Below, piece by piece: positions 24,789 through 33,761 of a stretch of 64,000 nucleotides of DNA. The notes below the pieces were generated by a model. It was given only the letters and a program-made list of their open reading frames with translations, had not been told where the DNA came from and made no database searches. The stretch is taken from contig CALBDU010000076.1 in NCBI GenBank assembly GCA_937927335.1, positions 1 through 64,000 of the forward strand, read 5' to 3'. A program made the translations under genes and the position numbers. Every line of letters starts with the position of its first letter. Position 1 is the stretch's first letter. The DNA is from an uncultured Clostridium sp. (GTDB lineage Bacteria; Bacillota; Clostridia; Clostridiales; Clostridiaceae).

Positions 24789-26171
24789 ATGATTGAAAAA
24801 AATGAAGCTGTTCATGATGCAATGCATGAAGATCTTGAAAGAGGGCTTGAAGAAAGGCATATTCAACTGATGGCTCTTGGTGGTGCCATAGGTGTAGGCT
24901 TGTTTCTGGGTTCTGCAAGCGCAATTAAAACAGCAGGACCTTCACTGTTGCTAGCTTATGCCATTGGTGGATTTATTCTTTTTATTATAGTCCGTGCATT
25001 AGGCGAAATGGCTGTAGAACATCCAATTTCAGGTTCCTTCAGCGCATATGCCTATGAATTTATAGGACCCTTGGCAGGTTATCTTACGGGCTGGACATAC
25101 TGGTTTACCTGGGTGGTAACCTGCATGGCTGAAACCACTGCCGTAGGAGTGTACATAAATTTCTGGTTTCCAGGAGTTCCGCAATGGCTGTCAGCCTTTG
25201 TATGCGTCATTGCGTTAACTGTTGTAAATCTCACTGCTGTTAAGGCTTTTGGAGAATTTGAGTTCTGGTTTGCCTTGATAAAGGTTGTAACGATAATTGT
25301 AATGATAGCAGTGGGTTTAGTTATGATTATAACAGGACTTGGCAATAATGGAGTGCCCATCGGTATATCAAACCTGTGGAGTCACGGAGGCTTCTTCCCT
25401 AACGGCATAGGGGGCCCCATAAAGGCATTGGTTATGGTAACTTTTGCATTTCTTGGTGTTGAACTTATAGGTGTTACAGCCGGTGAAGCCAAAAATCCAG
25501 ATAAGACTATACCTGCTGCAATTAACAAGGTTTTCTGGAGAGTATTGATTTTCTATGTTGGAGCATTATTCGTTATTATGTCCATTTATCCATGGAATGA
25601 AATAGGCACAAAAGGCAGTCCTTTTGTTATGACCTTCGCTAAACTAGGTATCGCTGCAGCAGCCGGCATAATAAATTTTGTTGTATTGACAGCAGCGGCA
25701 TCTTCCTGCAACAGCGGAATATTCACTACAGGACGTATGCTATACAATCTTTCACTGCAGGGAAAGGCCCCTAAATTATTCAGCACACTAAGCAAATCTT
25801 CTGTTCCATCAAAGGGCATACTTTTCTCAGCTGCCATGATGCTCATAGGTGTTATTTTGAATTTTGTTGTGCCTGCTGAAGCCTTCAACTATGTTACCAG
25901 CGTTGCAACCTTTGGCGGCTTGTTTGTTTGGTTCATCATATTATGGAGTCAGATGAACTTTAGGAAGACCTTGTCACCTGAACAGGTAAAAAATTTAAAA
26001 TTCCCTGTACTGGGATTCCCATATTTGAATTATGTTGCACTAGCATTTCTAGCCTTCGTACTTATAGTTATGTTTACTAATCCAGGCAACAGAGTGGCTG
26101 TGCTGGTGGGAATACCATGGCTTATAATTTTGACAGCTGTATACTATATGGCTGGCTACAATAAAAATTAG
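24789..26171 (+). CDS. Amino-acid permease, APC superfamily (AAT family), copy A
   Basis: This 460-residue, 12-segment transporter begins with the cytoplasmic stretch LERGLEERHIQLMALGG and the first-helix motif GAIGVGLFLGSASAIKTAGP that forms part of the substrate site in AAT permeases. Another landmark is VELIGVTAGEAKNP in the central loop. The family imports amino acids such as proline, lysine, histidine or aromatic residues by proton symport; which one is unknown. ATG 24789 follows GGGGAGGG. It lies 90 bases after the methionine gamma-lyase-like gene with no terminator between, so it likely feeds that enzyme. The second permease at 26883 is a close paralogue. Confidence 0.88.
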   Translation: MIEKNEAVHDAMHEDLERGLEERHIQLMALGGAIGVGLFLGSASAIKTAGPSLLLAYAIGGFILFIIVRALGEMAVEHPISGSFSAYAYEFIGPLAGYLTGWTYWFTWVVTCMAETTAVGVYINFWFPGVPQWLSAFVCVIALTVVNLTAVKAFGEFEFWFALIKVVTIIVMIAVGLVMIITGLGNNGVPIGISNLWSHGGFFPNGIGGPIKALVMVTFAFLGVELIGVTAGEAKNPDKTIPAAINKVFWRVLIFYVGALFVIMSIYPWNEIGTKGSPFVMTFAKLGIAAAAGIINFVVLTAAASSCNSGIFTTGRMLYNLSLQGKAPKLFSTLSKSSVPSKGILFSAAMMLIGVILNFVVPAEAFNYVTSVATFGGLFVWFIILWSQMNFRKTLSPEQVKNLKFPVLGFPYLNYVALAFLAFVLIVMFTNPGNRVAVLVGIPWLIILTAVYYMAGYNKN

Positions 26172-26190
26172 GTTCTTTAATTCCATAATA

Positions 26191-26222
26191 GGCTGATATA
26201 TTCGTATATCAGTCTTTTTTAC
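26191..26222 (+). terminator. Terminator with TTCG tetraloop
   Basis: GGCTGATATA (26191-26200) and TATATCAGTC (26205-26214) close on a TTCG loop with one G-T pair, followed by six T. Confidence 0.85.
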
Positions 26223-26355
26223 ATTGTGCCAAAATAAAGCTTGCCAAAGATACAATCTTAAATTGAATAGAAATTGCACAAAATTGAAATAATAGTTTGA
26301 AAAATGCCATTTTATAATTAAATAAATCACGTTGAACTTGCATGAATTTATAGAA

Positions 26356-26373
26356 TTGGCGGATAATTTGCAT
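26356..26373 (+). promoter_or_regulatory. Sigma-54-like promoter in the permease leader
   Basis: TTGGCGGATAATTTGCAT has GG (26358-26359) and GC (26370-26371) separated by exactly 10 bases, though the -24 element is TGGCGG rather than TGGCAC. It lies about 510 bases before the permease start, so it would give a long leader. Confidence 0.4.
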
Positions 26374-26781
26374 AAATTCTGAATAATGAAATCAGAGATC
26401 AGGTTTATTAAAACCTCAAAGATCCATGCTGAGAGTTTATGAATCTAAACAGACCAGAAATAGCTGAAACGATATATGGTGAAATTGATGGAAAAAGGGG
26501 AGCATTAATGGAAGCGAACAGGCTAAATTACTGAATTTTATATGTTTTATGGGTTGAAAATCACCATTAAAAATCCCACTGGAGCATTAGCAAGAAATAA
26601 GGGGTTATCGGAAAGTATTTAAATTTATTTCACTTTAACTCGCTAAAATGAATTAGCATAATCTTTGTAATAAATTCTGAAATATGATAGAATAACTTGT
26701 ATTTAATTTTAATAACGCTCATGATTATGCAGAGACGTTATAGTAATTTTTAATTTATGCCATTATTCAGAATACTCTTAA

Positions 26782-26809
26782 TTGACAGACTATTCGTAAG
26801 AAATAATGT
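26782..26809 (+). promoter_or_regulatory. Sigma-A promoter of permease B
   Basis: TTGACA (26782-26787) and TAATGT (26804-26809) with a 16-base spacer, about 70 bases before the start codon. Confidence 0.5.
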
Positions 26810-26882
26810 AGAAAGTTTGAGCAGAGAAAGAAAACGATTAAATTAAAAGGGGTATTCTAGAGACAACACGGAGGGAGAAAAA

Positions 26883-28292
26883 ATGAGTAACAAACAAGTA
26901 GAAACAGGAGAAAATCTTGAACGTGGACTTGAAGAAAGACACATTCAAATGATGGCTATCGGTGGAGCCATCGGAGTTGGTTTATTCTTGGGATCCGGAT
27001 CAGCCATTAAAGCTGCAGGTCCTGCAATTCTTTTGATGTACGCAGTTGCCGGAATTATAATTTTTTTCATTATGCGTGCCCTTGGAGAAATTGCTGTTGA
27101 ACGTCCTATCGCTGGATCGTTTAGTGCTTATGCAAATGATTATATCAGTCCCCTTGCCGGCTTTTTAACAGGGTGGACATATTGGTTTATGTGGGTTGTA
27201 ACATGTATGGCAGAGGTTACAGCAGTTGGTATCTACATCAACTTCTGGTGGCCAAATGTACCAGGATGGCTGTCTGCACTGGTTGCAGTATGTGTATTAA
27301 CAATAGTTAACCTCACAGCAGTTAAGGCCTTTGGAGAAATAGAATTCTGGTTTGCCTTAATAAAGGTTGTTACAATTATTGCAATGATTGCTGTTGGAGC
27401 AATGATGATATTTTTCGGACTTGGAAATCATGGAACACCAGTTGGTGTTACAAACCTGTGGAGTCATGGCGGCTTCTTCCCTAACGGAATAAAAGGACCT
27501 ATTTCCACATTGGTAATGGTATCCTTCGCATTCTGCGGAGTTGAACTTATAGGAGTAACTGCCGGTGAAGCTAAAAATCCTGAGAAGGTAATACCTTCAG
27601 CAATTAATAAGGTATTTTACAGAGTATTGATTTTCTATATAGGATCATTATTTGTAATAATGGCACTTTATCCATGGAATGAGATAGGAACAAAAGGAAG
27701 CCCGTTTGTTTTAACATTCAGTAAGCTTGGTATAGCAGCTGCAGCTGGAATTATAAACTTCGTTGTATTGACAGCAGCATCATCTTCCTGCAACAGCGGT
27801 ATTTTTACTACTGGACGTATGCTTTATAACCTGGCTGATCAGGGACAAGCTCCTAAGATGTTTAACAAGCTTAGTGCCACACATGTTCCTAAAAATGCGA
27901 TATTGGTTTCAGTTGCATGTATGCTTATTGGAGTTTTATTGAACTACTTTGCACCAGGTAAGGCATTTACTTATGTTACAAGCGTAGGAACCTTTGCAGG
28001 ACTGTTTGCATGGTTCATGATAATCCTGGCGCAGATGGGTTTCAGAAAGAAACTTTCAACAGAACAGGTAGAAAAATTAAGCTTTAAAATGGTGTTGTTC
28101 CCATATTCGAACTACATAACAATTGCATTCCTTGTACTTGTATATGTAGCAATGTGCATGAGTCCTGACACTCTGGTTGCTGCTATAGTTGGACCTGTAT
28201 GGCTGGCAATATTGGTGATCTGTTATTATGGAACAGGCTTAAATAAAAAACTTGCTCAAAACAACACAGCTGACCATAAAAAAGCTGTATAA
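26883..28292 (+). CDS. Amino-acid permease, APC superfamily (AAT family), copy B
   Basis: The 469-residue protein is a clear paralogue of the permease at 24789: the same LERGLEERHIQMMAIGGAIG start, the same GVGLFLGSGSAIKAAGP motif, and near-identical blocks such as NLTAVKAFGE and AAAGIINFVVLTAA. Twelve membrane segments are expected. Its differences are concentrated at both ends. It has its own long leader and is closed by a terminator, so it is controlled separately from copy A. The duplicated pair could differ in affinity or substrate. GGAGGGAG precedes the ATG. Confidence 0.88.
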   Translation: MSNKQVETGENLERGLEERHIQMMAIGGAIGVGLFLGSGSAIKAAGPAILLMYAVAGIIIFFIMRALGEIAVERPIAGSFSAYANDYISPLAGFLTGWTYWFMWVVTCMAEVTAVGIYINFWWPNVPGWLSALVAVCVLTIVNLTAVKAFGEIEFWFALIKVVTIIAMIAVGAMMIFFGLGNHGTPVGVTNLWSHGGFFPNGIKGPISTLVMVSFAFCGVELIGVTAGEAKNPEKVIPSAINKVFYRVLIFYIGSLFVIMALYPWNEIGTKGSPFVLTFSKLGIAAAAGIINFVVLTAASSSCNSGIFTTGRMLYNLADQGQAPKMFNKLSATHVPKNAILVSVACMLIGVLLNYFAPGKAFTYVTSVGTFAGLFAWFMIILAQMGFRKKLSTEQVEKLSFKMVLFPYSNYITIAFLVLVYVAMCMSPDTLVAAIVGPVWLAILVICYYGTGLNKKLAQNNTADHKKAV

Positions 28293-28299
28293 CAAAAAT

Positions 28300-28333
28300 A
28301 CTCCGGGAGATTATTATCTCACGGAGTTTTTTT
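28300..28333 (+). terminator. Terminator after permease B
   Basis: ACTCCG (28300-28305) pairs with CGGAGT (28322-28327), with an inner GAGA/TCTC stem, followed by a run of T. Confidence 0.8.
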
Positions 28334-28360
28334 ATTGAACGGTTGGAGCTGGGGCAGAGT

Positions 28361-30118
28361 CTATTTAGGTTCAGATTCATTAAACATTTCTTCAATTTTA
28401 TCATTAAACATGTGGATAAGTTCCTTTGCAATAACCTCATCCAGCTGCCCGGTCATGCTCCGGGTTTCGAAGGCCCGTTTTGGAAGCTTTACATCCAGCT
28501 GATTAAACCCGCAGGCCTTTTTTATCCTTATTTTTGTTTTGTAGATTTTTTCAGCTATGCTGTCAAGCTCTTCGCTGGTGTAATTCCTGCCAATAGATGC
28601 GAGAGCAGCCATTATGGTACTTCTGTCATATACTTTTCTTGCAAAAAGACATATAATTAGTGAATTTAGCAGACATCTTTCCTTCTCTTCTTTAAACAGG
28701 TCCTGAACAAGCTTCTCCTTGTTAAATTCTTTAAGGTTCTGGTCAAGGGAGTAGCCGCCGTTACAAAGGTGGGAGTGTCTTGCTGATACTGAAAATCCCA
28801 CAACAGAGCCATACCCTGTATGATAGCCAGGCATCTCGTTTTTTCCGAAGGTCAAGGCAAAATCCTGGCCCCCGTATACCTGTGAGGCACTGTAGGAGCC
28901 TTCTCCTAGCTGCCTGTAAAATTCATTTGACCTATGGGCCAAAAACTCAACAGCCTTAATATAATTTGCAGTATTACCGAATCCCAGCGGCACAATGGTA
29001 TGCTCCAGTCCAATTAGATTTTTATTAAAGGCTTCCGTAGCCCAGCCCAGAGATACACCGGTGGATATGGCATCCAACCCTTTATTTTCAACTATTTCTA
29101 TAAGTTCCAGTATCTCGTCTGATGATTTTACGCCTAAAAAGCTTCCCAGGGAAAATATTAGTTCGTAATCATAGCCGGCATTTATTGCTTCATATTCATA
29201 ACCATCATCAAATATCCTTCTTATCTGCCCGATGTGTATGCAGCCTACGGGGCAGCCTGTGCAGGCCATTTTCCTTACAAGGTTTCTCTCGGAGAAGACG
29301 GTGCCTGAGATATTGTCTGCATATTCAAAGGAACCAGACTGAAGGTTTCTTGTGGGCAGCCCCCCTGTAAGGTTAAGGGGCTCAATGTTTACAGGTGTTC
29401 CGGAGTCGTGGTATTTTGACATTATTTCGGTATCAGTAGCCTTTTTGAATATTTCATTATATACCTTAAAATACTCTTTAAAATCCTGAACAGGCATATC
29501 CCTGTCACCGATAATAGAAATTGCTTTAAGGTTTTTACTGCCCAAAACAGCTCCAAGACCCAATCTGCCAAAGTGCCTGTAGGTATCCACACATACAGAT
29601 GCAAATCTAACCAGATTTTCTCCGGCAGGTCCGATGCGGATTATGCTCCTTTTTCCAGCACCGGTCTCCATATCACGGATTATTCTGCCAACATCCTCTG
29701 AAGGTACCTGCCATAAGGCTCTGGCATCCTTTATGCTGATATCAGTTCTGCTTAAGGATATATAGCTTGGTCTGGAGGCTTTTCCTGTAATAACCACAGC
29801 ATCGAAGCCTGCATGGAGCAGAGACATTGCAAGCCTTCCCCCTGCATAGCTTTCTCCAAGTTCTCCTGTTAGTGGTGACTTGAACATTGCAACTGTTTTT
29901 GTTACTACCGGAAATATATAAGTAAGGGCACCTGTAGCAAATACAATAGGCTGGCATTCATCAAGAGCATCAAGTCCTGGCTTTAGATTTTCCTCTAGAA
30001 GTCTGGCTGCAACGCCCGCACCTCCAATATATTCCATAAGGTCCTTTCTTTGGTCAATATGAATTTTACCCGTGGACAAATCTATATAAAGAACTTTTAT
30101 ATAATCCTCATATATCAT
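28361..30118 (-). CDS. Aldehyde ferredoxin oxidoreductase family protein
   Basis: A 585-residue tungsten/molybdenum pterin enzyme that would interconvert aldehydes and carboxylic acids with ferredoxin as electron partner. C286, C289 and C293 in CTGCPVGC match the first three 4Fe-4S ligands of Pyrococcus AOR (288, 291, 295); a fourth Cys lies in RCLLNSLIICLF near residue 500. The N-terminal barrel motif YIGGAGVAARLL and the pterin-binding GRLGLGAVLGSKNLKAI are present. It overlaps the end of the ferredoxin gene by 11 bases, so the two are translated together. Clostridial AORs of this type reduce acids to aldehydes for alcohol formation. The aldehyde preference is unknown. Confidence 0.88.
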   Translation of the reverse strand: MIYEDYIKVLYIDLSTGKIHIDQRKDLMEYIGGAGVAARLLEENLKPGLDALDECQPIVFATGALTYIFPVVTKTVAMFKSPLTGELGESYAGGRLAMSLLHAGFDAVVITGKASRPSYISLSRTDISIKDARALWQVPSEDVGRIIRDMETGAGKRSIIRIGPAGENLVRFASVCVDTYRHFGRLGLGAVLGSKNLKAISIIGDRDMPVQDFKEYFKVYNEIFKKATDTEIMSKYHDSGTPVNIEPLNLTGGLPTRNLQSGSFEYADNISGTVFSERNLVRKMACTGCPVGCIHIGQIRRIFDDGYEYEAINAGYDYELIFSLGSFLGVKSSDEILELIEIVENKGLDAISTGVSLGWATEAFNKNLIGLEHTIVPLGFGNTANYIKAVEFLAHRSNEFYRQLGEGSYSASQVYGGQDFALTFGKNEMPGYHTGYGSVVGFSVSARHSHLCNGGYSLDQNLKEFNKEKLVQDLFKEEKERCLLNSLIICLFARKVYDRSTIMAALASIGRNYTSEELDSIAEKIYKTKIRIKKACGFNQLDVKLPKRAFETRSMTGQLDEVIAKELIHMFNDKIEEMFNESEPK

Positions 30119-30527
30119 CTGACACTTCCTCCATTCTTAGGCAGTTATGGGGACAGTACCTTGTGCAGACACTGCAATGCCTGCATATTATTGGTTTGTT
30201 GATTTGTTCGTCAAAGTACACCGCCCCAATTATGCAGGAATCAACACATTTTCTGCAGCCTATGCATTTATCGTTTTTAAGTATTACACCGCCACCGGCC
30301 CGTTTTTCAAGAGCATCAGTTGGACAGGCCTCTGCACAAGCTCTTTCATCTCTGCACCCGATACATGCAGTAGCCACAAACTTTCCTGAAAGCCCGCCGC
30401 TGGTCTTTATGCGGATAGCGCTTTTGGCTATGGAATGATTCTGCCTGTTTACCCCCGCACATACCAGCATGCAGGTAAAGCAGCCAATACATTTCTTCAT
30501 GCCATCGGTTTTTAAAATTTGTGACAT
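30108..30527 (-). CDS. Four-cluster ferredoxin-type electron transfer subunit of the AOR
   Basis: A 139-residue protein with four Cys groups, each fit for one 4Fe-4S cluster: CIGCFTCMLVC (from C13), CIGCRDERACAEACP, CIGCRKCVDSC and CRHCSVCTRYC. This is the pattern of HycB/AorA-like electron conduits. It precedes the AOR gene and overlaps it by 11 bases, so it very probably forms a complex with it and passes electrons to or from ferredoxin or another carrier. No signal peptide is present, so the complex is cytoplasmic. No NADH-linked flavoprotein subunit is adjacent. Confidence 0.88.
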   Translation of the reverse strand: MSQILKTDGMKKCIGCFTCMLVCAGVNRQNHSIAKSAIRIKTSGGLSGKFVATACIGCRDERACAEACPTDALEKRAGGGVILKNDKCIGCRKCVDSCIIGAVYFDEQINKPIICRHCSVCTRYCPHNCLRMEEVSDDI

Positions 30528-30636
30528 ACAACCACCCTTTCAAGAAATATTAAATATATAATTATTCCACATAAATTTAAAAAAACCTTTTAGTGTTATA
30601 AATAATTTTAACCATTGGAATTTTATTCATTCAAAT

Positions 30637-30669
30637 AAAAGATCCCCGGAAGTTATCCGGGAATCTTTT
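30637..30669 (-). terminator. Terminator of the GH18 gene
   Basis: AAAAGATCCCCGGA (30637-30650) and TCCGGGAATCTTTT (30656-30669) pair with one mismatch. The A-run at the left reads as a T-run on the minus strand. Confidence 0.75.
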
Positions 30670-30679
30670 ACGGAAAATT

Positions 30680-31999
30680 TTATTTTGTTTTTAATTTTGC
30701 ATTGATGGTTGTCCAATAATCTGCATTTTCTAAACCAAGCCTCCAGATGGCGATGCCGGAAAGATTATAGCTATTTACGAGATCAAGCTTGTACCCAACG
30801 CTTTGACCGTTTTCAAACCAATCAGAATGGGCTATACCGGAAGTATCAGTGTAATTGAAGTAGGGAGTTTTTGAAGTATCGTCCCATTTTACAACTGCAT
30901 TATTTGAAGCCGCAAGATTGTACATACCGTTTATACTGTATGCTTTTGTGGTGTTTGCGAACCAGTCATATCCGTAAGCTGCTGTGCCGAGTATAATTTT
31001 TTCTCTTGGGATTACAGTAACCGCATATTTGATTACATTCTCAACCCAGCCTATGGATGCCACGGCACCCGCAGTGCCGCCGGGATAATGCTCATCGTAG
31101 GTCATAAGAACAATCTCATCTGCAAATTTTGACAGGGAACTGTAATCATAGGCTCCATTCCAGCTGTTGGTTAAACTGTCGCTGGTTTTTGCAGATACTG
31201 AAATGGCAACTGAGTAGCCAAGGGGTGAAAGCAGGTTGTACAGCTCCTGTATAAAGGTGGTGTAATAGTTTCTGTCATAATAGAATATACCTTCCAGGTC
31301 CACATTAACACCCTTGTATCCATTTACCTTTAAAGTATTCAGAACATTATTTTCAAGGGCGTGTCTGTTTGTTGAGTTTTCCAGAACGGATTTTGCAATG
31401 TTGCCGTCAAAGTTGTTTTGCAGCAGTGCATAGGTTTTAATACCGTTACTGTTGGCATAGGAAACCTGATTTGAAGGTATTAATCCAGAAATATTGCCGT
31501 AGCTGTCTGTGGTGAAATTCTGGGTAGCAATTTCGTCAATGGATGATTTGTTGTTCACCATTGAATTATATGAGGATACATCCCCGCTGTAATAGTAGGT
31601 TGTAAAACCCAGCACTTTTTTCGTGGAACTATTGGCGGATAATGTTGATGCTGTAATGTGCACGGAATTTGGTGATGTACCGTAGCAATTATAGGCTGTT
31701 ACATAAAACCAATAATTTGTTCCAGCTGTTAATGCCGTTTTTGTATAGCTTGTACCGTAAACTGTTGCTATTTTGGTATAGCCTCCATCATAAGGTGATG
31801 CCATATAAACATAGTAACCTGATGCATTGGACGCAGCTGACCAGGTTATCGTTACGGATCCGGTGCTGACATTTGAAGCGGAGAGGTTCACCGGTGCAGC
31901 TGGTGATGACCTGCTTGTCTTTGCTAAGACAAAGGGCGGGTTAAAAATCAAAGCAATTAGTACTGCAAACAATAGAAATAACTTGCTATTTTTCTTCAT
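30680..31999 (-). CDS. Secreted GH18-family glycosidase with fibronectin type III domain
   Basis: The 439-residue protein starts with a signal peptide (residues 1-26, ending VLAK). A fibronectin type III module covers about 35-120 (APVNLSASNVSTGSVTITWS...), followed by a GH18 domain related to the YaaH/SleL spore-cortex and chitinase-like enzymes. The catalytic strand is KGVNVDLEGIFYYD, with the Glu as the expected proton donor; EIVLMTYDEHY and AIWRLGLENADYW are further family motifs. It probably cuts N-acetylglucosamine linkages in peptidoglycan or chitin-like polymers. It is monocistronic. Confidence 0.87.
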   Translation of the reverse strand: MKKNSKLFLLFAVLIALIFNPPFVLAKTSRSSPAAPVNLSASNVSTGSVTITWSAASNASGYYVYMASPYDGGYTKIATVYGTSYTKTALTAGTNYWFYVTAYNCYGTSPNSVHITASTLSANSSTKKVLGFTTYYYSGDVSSYNSMVNNKSSIDEIATQNFTTDSYGNISGLIPSNQVSYANSNGIKTYALLQNNFDGNIAKSVLENSTNRHALENNVLNTLKVNGYKGVNVDLEGIFYYDRNYYTTFIQELYNLLSPLGYSVAISVSAKTSDSLTNSWNGAYDYSSLSKFADEIVLMTYDEHYPGGTAGAVASIGWVENVIKYAVTVIPREKIILGTAAYGYDWFANTTKAYSINGMYNLAASNNAVVKWDDTSKTPYFNYTDTSGIAHSDWFENGQSVGYKLDLVNSYNLSGIAIWRLGLENADYWTTINAKLKTK

Positions 32000-32162
32000 T
32001 GGTAATCCCCCTTGAATATTATTGTTACTTCAATTATCGTACAAGCCTAAGAAAAACTAAACCTGTAAATTATGGTAATTTATTGAAGGGAAATATAGGA
32101 TAAATAAATAGCTTTGTCTTGATAGATTTTTGAAGCCAGGTGTGTAAAATTTTAATTAATTT

Positions 32163-32191
32163 TTGTTAGAGCTAATAAATATTAGTAAAAT
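32163..32191 (+). promoter_or_regulatory. Promoter with palindromic spacer upstream of the DUF2892-like gene
   Basis: TTGTTA (32163-32168) and TAAAAT (32186-32191) with a 17-base spacer. The spacer contains CTAATA-aa-TATTAG (32172-32185), a perfect palindrome that could be an operator. Confidence 0.4.
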
Positions 32192-32240
32192 AAACCTTTT
32201 CGGGCATAATAGTACTGATTATTAGTTAAGGAGGTTTAAT

Positions 32241-32630
32241 ATGAGCATTTTTCCGGATACAGTTAAAAGAGTTCAATTGAATACCAGCCCAAGGGTAAAC
32301 AGTGCAATAATGGATAAGACTCTTGACAATATCTGCGATTATGCAGGCAGAAGCAAGGAAGAAATATGTGAAAGGCTGGAGGCTTTAGACAAGGAATGGG
32401 ATATTGAAAGGCTGCTGGAAGCTAATGCGGCATGTGTAGTTGTGGCGGGAACTATGCTGGGTACAAGGGTAAACAGAAAGTGGTTCGCAGCTGCAGGAGT
32501 GGCCGGCCTTTTTATGCTTCAGCATGCACTTTTTGGATGGTGCCCGCCGGTAGAGATATTCAGGAGGCTTGGAGTAAGAACCTCTAATGAAATTTATTAT
32601 GAAAAGGAAGCTTTAAAAAATTTATATTAG
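32241..32630 (+). CDS. DUF2892-like small membrane-associated protein
   Basis: A 129-residue protein. The C-terminal half has two weakly hydrophobic segments (VVVAGTMLGTRVNRKWFAAA, GVAGLFMLQHAL) and the GWCPPVEIFRRLGVRT motif seen in YgaP-type DUF2892 proteins, which sometimes accompany rhodanese domains. The N-terminal ~55 residues are soluble and helical. GGAGG precedes the ATG. It lies 13 bases ahead of a DUF1292 gene. Function is unknown. Confidence 0.7.
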   Translation: MSIFPDTVKRVQLNTSPRVNSAIMDKTLDNICDYAGRSKEEICERLEALDKEWDIERLLEANAACVVVAGTMLGTRVNRKWFAAAGVAGLFMLQHALFGWCPPVEIFRRLGVRTSNEIYYEKEALKNLY

Positions 32631-32643
32631 AGAGGTGTTTAAA

Positions 32644-32874
32644 TTGGAAAATAATCAAATAATCACAGTTTATAATGACAAGGGCAAGGCCATAGACATG
32701 GAGTTTATTGACAACATAAAAGTTGACGGAAATGAATATGTCATAGCCGGTCCGAAAAATTCAGATGAAGCCTATGCCTACAAAATGGTAATGAAAAATG
32801 GAGAGGTGGAGTATTCAAGCCTGGGTCCCGGAGCCGAGTTCAAAAGAGTATTGGATAAATATAACCAGCAATAG
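32644..32874 (+). CDS. DUF1292 family protein
   Basis: A 76-residue protein matching DUF1292: beta-rich, with IDMEFIDNIKVDGNEYVIAGP followed by EAYAYKMVMKNGEVEY. I use TTG 32644, which follows AGAGAGGTG at a normal distance; the in-frame GTG at 32635 overlaps that site. The family is common in clostridia and has no established role. A C-rich/G-rich hairpin follows the stop. Confidence 0.78.
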   Translation: MENNQIITVYNDKGKAIDMEFIDNIKVDGNEYVIAGPKNSDEAYAYKMVMKNGEVEYSSLGPGAEFKRVLDKYNQQ

Positions 32875-32878
32875 AAAC

Positions 32879-32905
32879 ATCCCCCGATTATTTACGGGGG
32901 ATTTA
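32879..32905 (+). terminator. Hairpin after the DUF1292 gene
   Basis: ATCCCCCG (32879-32886) pairs perfectly with CGGGGGAT (32895-32902). The T-run is short. Confidence 0.65.
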
Positions 32906-32961
32906 TCATTTGCTAAATTCTTCTGTTATAATATATACATAAACAGTTTCGGAGGTTTGTT

Positions 32962-33729
32962 ATGGAGTATGGAAAAATTATAGAACTGGTTAAGTCTTCC
33001 GGAAGAATAATTTTGGGGGATGGATCACCTCTGGAGGTTACTGAAAAAGGAAAATCAGACTTTGTTACACAGATTGATATTAATGTTCAAAGCTACATAA
33101 TCAGTGAATTGAAGAAGCTTTATCCGGAAGTCCAGCTAATGGCTGAAGAAAAGGAAAATATGGAGATAGACATTAATAAGCCCTTTTGGATACTGGATCC
33201 AGTGGATGGAACCACAAACCTGGTTCATAAGTTCCACCACAGTGCTGTTTCACTTGCCCTTCATGATGGCAGGGATATAGTTTTCGGAATAGTATATAAC
33301 CCTTTTAGTGATGAAGCGTACCATGCAGTTAAGGGAAAGGGTTCTTTCCTCAATAATGAAAGAATTCAGGTGAGCAGTGCCCAAAATCTCAGTGACAGTC
33401 TGATAATGACAGGTACCTCCAGCTACTACAAGGATATGGCAGAAAGCGTTTTTGGAGATATGCTGAAGGTGTTTAAAAGGTGCCAGGACATAAGGCGGAC
33501 CGGCTCTGCAGCACTTGATCTGTCCTACACAGCCTGCGGCAGGGTGGACGGTTTTTTTGAGAGGGCTCTGAGACCCTGGGATATAGCCGCAGGAATGCTT
33601 CTAGTGGAGGAGGCAGGAGGAATTACCAGCAATTATTCAGGGGGAAAAATAACATTAGATGGGAAGAGCAACATCATTGCTGGAGGCTTAGATATACACA
33701 GGGAGTTAATTAGATTAATCAATGAATAA
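32962..33729 (+). CDS. Inositol monophosphatase family protein
   Basis: A 255-residue phosphatase. The metal-binding motifs of the family are complete: AEEKEN (Glu), LDPVDGTTN (Asp-Asp with Thr nucleophile activator) and RPWDIAAG (Asp). Such enzymes hydrolyse inositol phosphates, other sugar phosphates or, in some branches, fructose-1,6-bisphosphate or PAP with Mg2+. The substrate is not decided by the sequence. GGAGG lies before the ATG. The DUF362 gene follows after 32 bases and may be cotranscribed. Confidence 0.88.
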   Translation: MEYGKIIELVKSSGRIILGDGSPLEVTEKGKSDFVTQIDINVQSYIISELKKLYPEVQLMAEEKENMEIDINKPFWILDPVDGTTNLVHKFHHSAVSLALHDGRDIVFGIVYNPFSDEAYHAVKGKGSFLNNERIQVSSAQNLSDSLIMTGTSSYYKDMAESVFGDMLKVFKRCQDIRRTGSAALDLSYTACGRVDGFFERALRPWDIAAGMLLVEEAGGITSNYSGGKITLDGKSNIIAGGLDIHRELIRLINE

Positions 33730-33761
33730 ATATAGAAGGATTTAGATGAAAGGAAGCAAAT

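Larger units (their letters stand above)
26223..26882. other. Long intergenic leader before permease B
   Basis: About 660 bases without a convincing gene. It contains a sigma-54-like box pair (26356-26373), a sigma-A promoter (26782-26809), short inverted repeats near 26712-26741, and a 31-codon frame at about 26440-26535 beginning MNLNRPEIAETIYGE without a good ribosome binding site. I recognise no riboswitch fold here. Confidence 0.4.

Noticed and set aside
26399..26460. Possible S-box or other riboswitch near 26400 before permease B
   Set aside because: The short stems there do not show the conserved motifs of the SAM riboswitch or another class I know.
26827..26843. Cre-like sequence AGAAAACGATTAAA before permease B
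   Set aside because: Two or more mismatches at conserved positions, including the final CA.
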